A stretch of DNA of 64,000 nucleotides, taken from Onstottus_B arcticum. GTDB lineage: Bacteria > Acidobacteriota > Blastocatellia > UBA7656. Shown in pieces: positions 59,345 to 64,000 of the stretch. The stretch is taken from assembly GCA_038040485.1 (NCBI GenBank), contig JBBPIE010000020.1:58899-122898 (forward strand), given 5' to 3'. The notes below the pieces were generated by a model that was not told the origin of the DNA, did not search any database, and worked only from the letters and a program-made list of their open reading frames with translations. The number at the start of each line of letters is the position of its first letter. Positions within the stretch are counted from its first letter, which is position 1. The translations under genes and the position numbers were made by a program.

Positions 59345-62300
59345 ATGAGGAAAAGGATCTTTTCGACACTGCTCACTTCAATGCTTGCTTTGGCGGGAGC
59401 CATCCCTGCGTTTTCTCAAGTGGATGTCTCATCCGCGACGATCAAGGGTATCGTGACCGACCAAACCAAGGCGGTGGTCGTGGGTGCCATCGTAACCGCG
59501 AAGAGCACCGAACGAGGAAACACCCGGACAGACAAGACCGGGTCCGACGGTAGCTACGCGCTCCCGGCCTTGCAGCCTGGAATCTATGAGGTTCGCATTG
59601 AAGCCCAGGGCTTTGAGGCGGCCGTCATTCCGAAGGTTGAAGTGACCGTCGGGTCGACGGCTGTTTACGACGTCGAGCTGCAGCCTGCCGGCGTGAAGGC
59701 TCAAGTCGAAATCACCACCGAAGCACCGGTGATTGAGCCGGAGCGGACCCAACAGTCGAACACGATCAACAAGCTCCAGATTGAAAACCTCCCCAATAGC
59801 GGCCGCGACTTTACGTCTTATGTTTACACGGTGCCCGGCGTTGGGAACTCAGAAGCACCGCGCGCTCAGGGAGGAGGGCGATTTACCTTCGCCACTTCCG
59901 GCTTCTCGATTGGTGGCAGCAACGGGCGGAACAACCTCGTTACGGTTGATGGCGGCGAGAATGAATATGGATCAGGTGGGCTCCGATTCGCGATCAGCGT
60001 CGATTCCATCCAGGAGTTTCAAGTCAACCGCAACTCGTTCTCGGCGGAGTTCGGCTTTACGGCCGGCACTGCCATCAACGTCATCACCAAGAGCGGCACT
60101 AACGCTTTCCATGGCAGCGGCTACTTTTACTACCGCTCGCAAACGACTTCGGCGCGGGCGCCTTTCGACTTCAACCGCGAGAAACCGCTCGACCGGCAAT
60201 ACTTTCCGGGGTTTACTCTTGGCGGTCCGATCGCAAAGAACAAGCTGTTCTTCTTTACCAACTACGAACGGAACGTCATAGACACAGCGCGGTTCCGCAC
60301 CTACAGCGGAAGCTCGCTGTTGCAGCCAGGCGCCCTCCAACTGGGCCTGCTCGCAACGCTCGATGCTTCAGCCAACGCCGACGTGCGGCGGATTTCGGCG
60401 GATCTGCGTAACTCGCTGACCACGACTGCTGGTACATATCCAAACACGGGAAAGCTGCTACAGGATAACGAAGGCACGTTCAATGGTCTGGCGCGCCTCA
60501 ACACCTGGAACACGCGGATTGACTATCAGCCCAGCAACCAGGACCAAATCAGCGGCCGGTTCACGCTGTCCCGCAATTTCACCGATGACCCAGGCACCAA
60601 CAACGCCGCTGCCCCGTCCATTCGTACAAGCCTGACCTACCGCGACTACTCAACGGTCGTAAGCTGGATACACAACTTTGGAAACAACCTGATCAATCAG
60701 GTGCGGGGACAGTTCTCGCCGGGCAACTCAGCAGTGACTGCGCCGCCCGAGCCCGCCCAGACGGGTGCCATCATCAGCGGGCTGGGGAGCTTCGGCCGCT
60801 TCTTTGGCGCTCCCTACATCGTCAGCCAGAATCGCTACCAACTCGAGGACAGTCTGACCTGGCTTAAGGGCAACCACACCTTGAAGTTTGGCGCGTCGTA
60901 CCGTCCCGTAGAATATATTTTCCGAAACGATCTCTGGTTCGCCGGCGAATACCAGTTCCTCCCGGGCGTCTTCTCTGTCACAAATGCTGTGCCGGCGGGG
61001 CCCGATCGAGTCACTTTTTGCGCCGCGATTGGCATCGCGAACGCTGCCACGTGCCTGGCGGCGGGAACGGCCGGGACGGCTTTGAACGGCCTGCAGAGCT
61101 TCAATCGCAATCTGCCCACCCTCTACCGCCAGGGATTCCACAATCCGGAATGGCAAGGGACCGGACGGTACTTCGGAAGTTTTGCTCAGGACTCGTGGAA
61201 AGCTCATCCACGACTGACGCTCGACATTGGCGGCAGGGTTGATTACGACGGCGAGCCCAATCCGGTACCGGGTAACACTTACTTCTCTCCGCGTTTCGGG
61301 TTTGCCTGGCAAGTGACCGGAGACAACAAGACAGTGCTGCGGGGCGGCAGTGGGATTTTCTACTCGCCGATCTACCTGCAGATTCCGGCTTACACAAGCG
61401 TGCTCAACGGCAGCGGGACCTACATCAACCAGATCGCCAGGAACTTCGCAACCGGCGCTCCGGCCATCTATCAAGCCGGCGTCGCACAGGGCAAGTATCC
61501 ATTCGGCGTGCTGAGCGAGGCCGACATCAACGCGCTTGGGATCTCAACCGCAGTCGGAGCGCCGGGCCGCGTGCTGTTCGACCTGGATCGGGACTACAAG
61601 AACAACTACTCGATTCAGGCCAATCTCGGCATTCAGCGACAACTCAGCAGCAATCTCAGCATCGAGCTCGCCTATCAGATGTATCACGGGCTCCACATCC
61701 AGCAGCCGGTGCCGCTCAACTATTGCGAAGCCGGCACGCCAGGCTGTCCAGCAACCGTGGCGCAGGCGACACAACTGCTCACACGCGACGCGCGCCTCGG
61801 CCCGTTGTATCGAGTCTGCAGCACCGGCAATCCCGCGCTCCCGGACACGACTTGCGGGAAGGTGAACGATTCGGGCATCACTCAATTCACCGACTACAAG
61901 TCGCGGGGCAGTTCGATCTATCACGGGCTCACCGCTTCGTTGACGCGGCGCTTTAGCAACCACATGTCATTCCAGGGAAGCTACACCTTCAGCAAGGCGA
62001 TTGACGATCAGACCGATTTCAACTCGGCCTTTGCGCCGCCGTTCCCGACACGGCTCGACACGGAGCGGTCGCTATCGAGCTTCGATATCCGGCACAACTT
62101 CGTTTTCAGCGGCGTGATCCTTAGCCCGTTCAAAGGCGGCGACGGGCACAACTTCGCCTCGCGCGCGTTTGCGGACATCACGTTGAGTCCGATCCTCTAC
62201 ATTCGCAGCGGCATTCCGTTCACGCTGCTAACCGGCACCGACATCAACGGCGACACTCGAAGCGCCAACGACCGGCTGTTCTCGATCGGCCGAAACACCG

Positions 62301-62632
62301 GGATCGGGCCGAACTACCGAAGTGTCAACATGCGGCTCAGCAAGGCGATCCGCTTCAAGAGCGACAGTGCGATGCGGTTGGAGCTGAGCGTTGACGGCTC
62401 GAATCTTCTCAACCGCACCAACTACGCTTCTGTGCGCGACATTCTCCCGGTCACTTTTAGCGGCGTCACCGGGCAGATTACTTCGCTATCGCCGGATTAC
62501 GGCCCGGCCCTCGCGGACACAAACCGGCTCACCGGACGCAAAGATCGTGACTTCAGAAGCGGTCAACCGCTCAGTTTCACCTCGGCGTTCAACGCTCGCC
62601 AGATTCTGTGGGGCGTGAAGTTCGCTTTCTGA
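59345..62632 (+). CDS. Oar-like TonB-dependent receptor with carboxypeptidase-regulatory-like domain
   Basis: 1095 aa from ATG 59345 (GGGAGG 12 nt upstream). Signal peptide FSTLLTSMLALAGAIPAFSQ. Residues about 28-110 are a carboxypeptidase D regulatory-like Ig fold (IKGIVTDQTKAVVVGAIVTA, DGSYALPALQPGIYEVRI). Plug domain about 115-230 (NTINKLQIENLPNSGRDFTS). Barrel from about 240 to the end, with the aromatic C terminus LWGVKFAF. These Oar/SusC-like receptors import large ligands in Acidobacteriota. No SusD partner is present, and the ligand is unknown. Followed by a strong terminator. Confidence 0.9.
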   Translation: MRKRIFSTLLTSMLALAGAIPAFSQVDVSSATIKGIVTDQTKAVVVGAIVTAKSTERGNTRTDKTGSDGSYALPALQPGIYEVRIEAQGFEAAVIPKVEVTVGSTAVYDVELQPAGVKAQVEITTEAPVIEPERTQQSNTINKLQIENLPNSGRDFTSYVYTVPGVGNSEAPRAQGGGRFTFATSGFSIGGSNGRNNLVTVDGGENEYGSGGLRFAISVDSIQEFQVNRNSFSAEFGFTAGTAINVITKSGTNAFHGSGYFYYRSQTTSARAPFDFNREKPLDRQYFPGFTLGGPIAKNKLFFFTNYERNVIDTARFRTYSGSSLLQPGALQLGLLATLDASANADVRRISADLRNSLTTTAGTYPNTGKLLQDNEGTFNGLARLNTWNTRIDYQPSNQDQISGRFTLSRNFTDDPGTNNAAAPSIRTSLTYRDYSTVVSWIHNFGNNLINQVRGQFSPGNSAVTAPPEPAQTGAIISGLGSFGRFFGAPYIVSQNRYQLEDSLTWLKGNHTLKFGASYRPVEYIFRNDLWFAGEYQFLPGVFSVTNAVPAGPDRVTFCAAIGIANAATCLAAGTAGTALNGLQSFNRNLPTLYRQGFHNPEWQGTGRYFGSFAQDSWKAHPRLTLDIGGRVDYDGEPNPVPGNTYFSPRFGFAWQVTGDNKTVLRGGSGIFYSPIYLQIPAYTSVLNGSGTYINQIARNFATGAPAIYQAGVAQGKYPFGVLSEADINALGISTAVGAPGRVLFDLDRDYKNNYSIQANLGIQRQLSSNLSIELAYQMYHGLHIQQPVPLNYCEAGTPGCPATVAQATQLLTRDARLGPLYRVCSTGNPALPDTTCGKVNDSGITQFTDYKSRGSSIYHGLTASLTRRFSNHMSFQGSYTFSKAIDDQTDFNSAFAPPFPTRLDTERSLSSFDIRHNFVFSGVILSPFKGGDGHNFASRAFADITLSPILYIRSGIPFTLLTGTDINGDTRSANDRLFSIGRNTGIGPNYRSVNMRLSKAIRFKSDSAMRLELSVDGSNLLNRTNYASVRDILPVTFSGVTGQITSLSPDYGPALADTNRLTGRKDRDFRSGQPLSFTSAFNARQILWGVKFAF

Positions 62633-62677
62633 TTGCCCACTTCTAGCCGCGACTTTGGTCGCGCGGTAACCTAAAAC

Positions 62678-62717
62678 AAGGCCATCACGGCAGCGAGCTT
62701 AGCTGCGTGATGGCCTT
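62678..62717 (+). terminator. Intrinsic terminator after the TonB-dependent receptor
   Basis: AAGGCCATCACGGCAGC pairs with GCTGCGTGATGGCCTT (one bulge), a stem of about 16 bp, followed by CTGTTATT. It closes the LuxR-receptor block. Confidence 0.82.
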
Positions 62718-62787
62718 CTGTTATTAAGTTCAAAGGCTAGGTATTCTGAAGCGTTTTATGCGTCAGGGGATAGATAACCTAGCGCGG

Positions 62788-63945
62788 TTAAAGCACTGCG
62801 GTTTCTTCCAATTGTTTTCCTTCTGCAAATCTCTCAAGCCGCAAAGGCGTTGCATCGATTGTTAGCGCCCGTCCGTGAAGCACCTGCTCCGATACAATCC
62901 TTCCGGTCGCCGGCGAGTGCATCACGCCGTGCCCGCTAAACCCGTTCGCCAGAAACAATCCCTCGACTCCCGGCGCCGGACCGATGATCGCGTGATGGTC
63001 GGGCGTGACTTCGTACAAGCCCGCCCAGCACCTCCGCGGATTCACTTCGGCTTCGGCAAAGCAAGGCACGCGACTCACCGCGCGCATCAGAATCTTCTCG
63101 ATGAACTCAGAGTCGAACTGAGTGTTGAATCCGGTAGTCTCGTGCTCGTCGGGCCAGGCCAGTAAGAACCCCGGGCCTTCGGGACGAAAGTGAAAACCGT
63201 TCGACATATCGATAACCATCGGCAAGCGCGGCGGCAACTGATCAAACGGCTGAGTGTGAACCAACTGTCTGCGAAGCGGGGTGACCGGAATCTCGATACC
63301 CGCAAGCCGCGCGACAACACCCGCCCACGGCCCCCCGGCGTTGACAACGACCCGAGTCGCCACGGAGCCTCGCGAAGTCACAACCCCGGAAACTCGGCCG
63401 CCCTCAACATCGATCCCAGTGACTTCAGTGCCCAGCCACAGCTTTACTCCGCGCTCGCGCGCTTGTGACGAGAAAGCGGTCATCATGCTGTAAGGGTCGA
63501 CAAACCCATCCGTCTGGCAGAAGCTCCCGCCGACTACGTCATCCGCGCGCATCTGCGGAAGTATCGCGACTATGTCTTCGCGCGAGAGCAACTCGACGTT
63601 GGTCAGCCCGCACGCTTGTTGTTTTTCGCGGTTGGCCTTCAAGTAATCGAGGTGGCGCGGTTCGGTCGCAACGAACAGGTAGCCGTGCGGCCGATAGCCC
63701 ACGTCTTGTCTCGTCTCTTCCTGAAATCGCTTGAAGAATTCGATTGAGTAAAGAGACATCCGAATGTTGATCTCGGTCGCGAACTGCGCGCGGACTCCGC
63801 CTGCGCTCTTCCCGGTCGAGCCGAGTCCTTGATGAGCTTCGCGCTCGACGATCAGGACGTCGGTGCATCCGGCTTCCGCGAGGTGGCAAGCAATGCTCGA
63901 CCCGACGATCCCGCCTCCGATTATCACGACGTCAGCAGTAGTCAT
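62788..63945 (-). CDS. FAD-dependent oxidoreductase, DAO/sarcosine-oxidase-beta type
   Basis: 385 aa starting MTTADVVIIGGGIVGSSIAC (dinucleotide-binding GxGxxG at about 10-15). LGSTGKSAGGVRAQF is the FAD pyrophosphate loop of this family; later VVVNAGGPWAGVVARL, RRQLVHTQPF and the C-terminal GLFLANGFSGHGVMHSPATG with PGRIV-type end. Probably oxidises an N-methyl or amino compound, with glycine or sarcosine as family examples; the substrate is not known. Its start is 55 bp from the window end, in a 7-bp tandem repeat. Confidence 0.9.
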   Translation of the reverse strand: MTTADVVIIGGGIVGSSIACHLAEAGCTDVLIVEREAHQGLGSTGKSAGGVRAQFATEINIRMSLYSIEFFKRFQEETRQDVGYRPHGYLFVATEPRHLDYLKANREKQQACGLTNVELLSREDIVAILPQMRADDVVGGSFCQTDGFVDPYSMMTAFSSQARERGVKLWLGTEVTGIDVEGGRVSGVVTSRGSVATRVVVNAGGPWAGVVARLAGIEIPVTPLRRQLVHTQPFDQLPPRLPMVIDMSNGFHFRPEGPGFLLAWPDEHETTGFNTQFDSEFIEKILMRAVSRVPCFAEAEVNPRRCWAGLYEVTPDHHAIIGPAPGVEGLFLANGFSGHGVMHSPATGRIVSEQVLHGRALTIDATPLRLERFAEGKQLEETAVL

Positions 63946-64000
63946 TAGTCCGTAGTCCGTAGTCCGTAGTCCGTAGTCCGTAGTCCGTAGTCCGTAGTCC
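63946..64000. repeat. 7-bp tandem repeat at the window edge
   Basis: TAGTCCG repeats about eight times without interruption and continues past the end of the window, immediately upstream of the oxidoreductase start codon. A contraction or expansion would change the promoter or ribosome-site spacing, a possible phase-variation switch. Confidence 0.95.

Noticed and set aside
1..64000. tRNA and rRNA genes
   Set aside because: No cloverleaf with a clear TTCGAAT arm or rRNA signature was found by reading; a covariance-model scan was not possible.

Overview
The window is GC-rich bacterial DNA whose gene content points to Acidobacteriota, probably a Blastocatellia-like soil lineage. The supporting genes are an acidobacterial-type duplicated MacB/FtsX permease, a Ser/Thr kinase fused to a PD40 beta-propeller, an Oar-like TonB-dependent receptor with a carboxypeptidase-regulatory-like domain, DUF885 and DUF1684 proteins, and many dispersed palindromic repeats. 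The placement is inferred from family knowledge; no 16S gene is present.

Left part (1-17 kb). A minus-strand sulfate-assimilation operon reads SUMT (siroheme) > cysH > cysC > nitrite/sulfite reductase (cut by the window edge). Ahead of it lies an unlisted 32-codon leader ORF with a Cys-Cys-Thr-Cys-Arg-Cys run, then a strong intrinsic terminator: a textbook layout for cysteine-sensing attenuation. Next comes a nitrogen block: gltB (minus), a GAF/AAA+/Fis sigma-54 activator and amtB (plus). Two nearly identical sigma-54-type promoter matches lie ahead of the activator and amtB. A PD40 kinase, a ferredoxin-NADP reductase and a GH144-like glucanase follow.

Plastic zone (17-32 kb). HigBA- and VapBC-like modules (vapC frameshifted), a membrane gene cut short by a 50-bp tandem duplication, a fragment of the upstream glucanase gene, a cysK remnant and a decayed copy of a YjbR/MmcQ gene surround a compact RiPP-type cluster. 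The cluster has two homologous 46-47 residue precursors sharing a LGD...EP..PGCxCxC signature, a radical SAM/SPASM maturase and an overlapping ABC exporter, with an ADOP permease downstream. Two long RNA hairpins separate precursors from maturase. This cluster is the strongest candidate for an undescribed system. Small stress and membrane genes (CsbD family, tiny membrane proteins) and an MltF-like transglycosylase follow.

Right part (32-64 kb). Aspartate kinase, DUF1684, beta-carbonic anhydrase, and a one-carbon/methionine block: a homocysteine methyltransferase-MTHFR fusion behind a structured leader with a terminator, then cobalamin-dependent metH. Two tandem YbjN-like secreted proteins lie between them; the first has its signal region encoded by a dispersed repeat. 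Then a Uma2 protein, HicAB, an Fe/Mn SOD, a PQQ dehydrogenase with cytochrome c domain, a trypsin-like secreted protease, a DUF885 protein, a lipoprotein serpin, a secreted hydrolase, lysA, a MalT-like LuxR regulator, the TonB-dependent receptor and an FAD oxidoreductase. The window ends in a 7-bp tandem repeat. At least four families of inverted-repeat elements occupy intergenic spaces and sometimes supply coding sequence.
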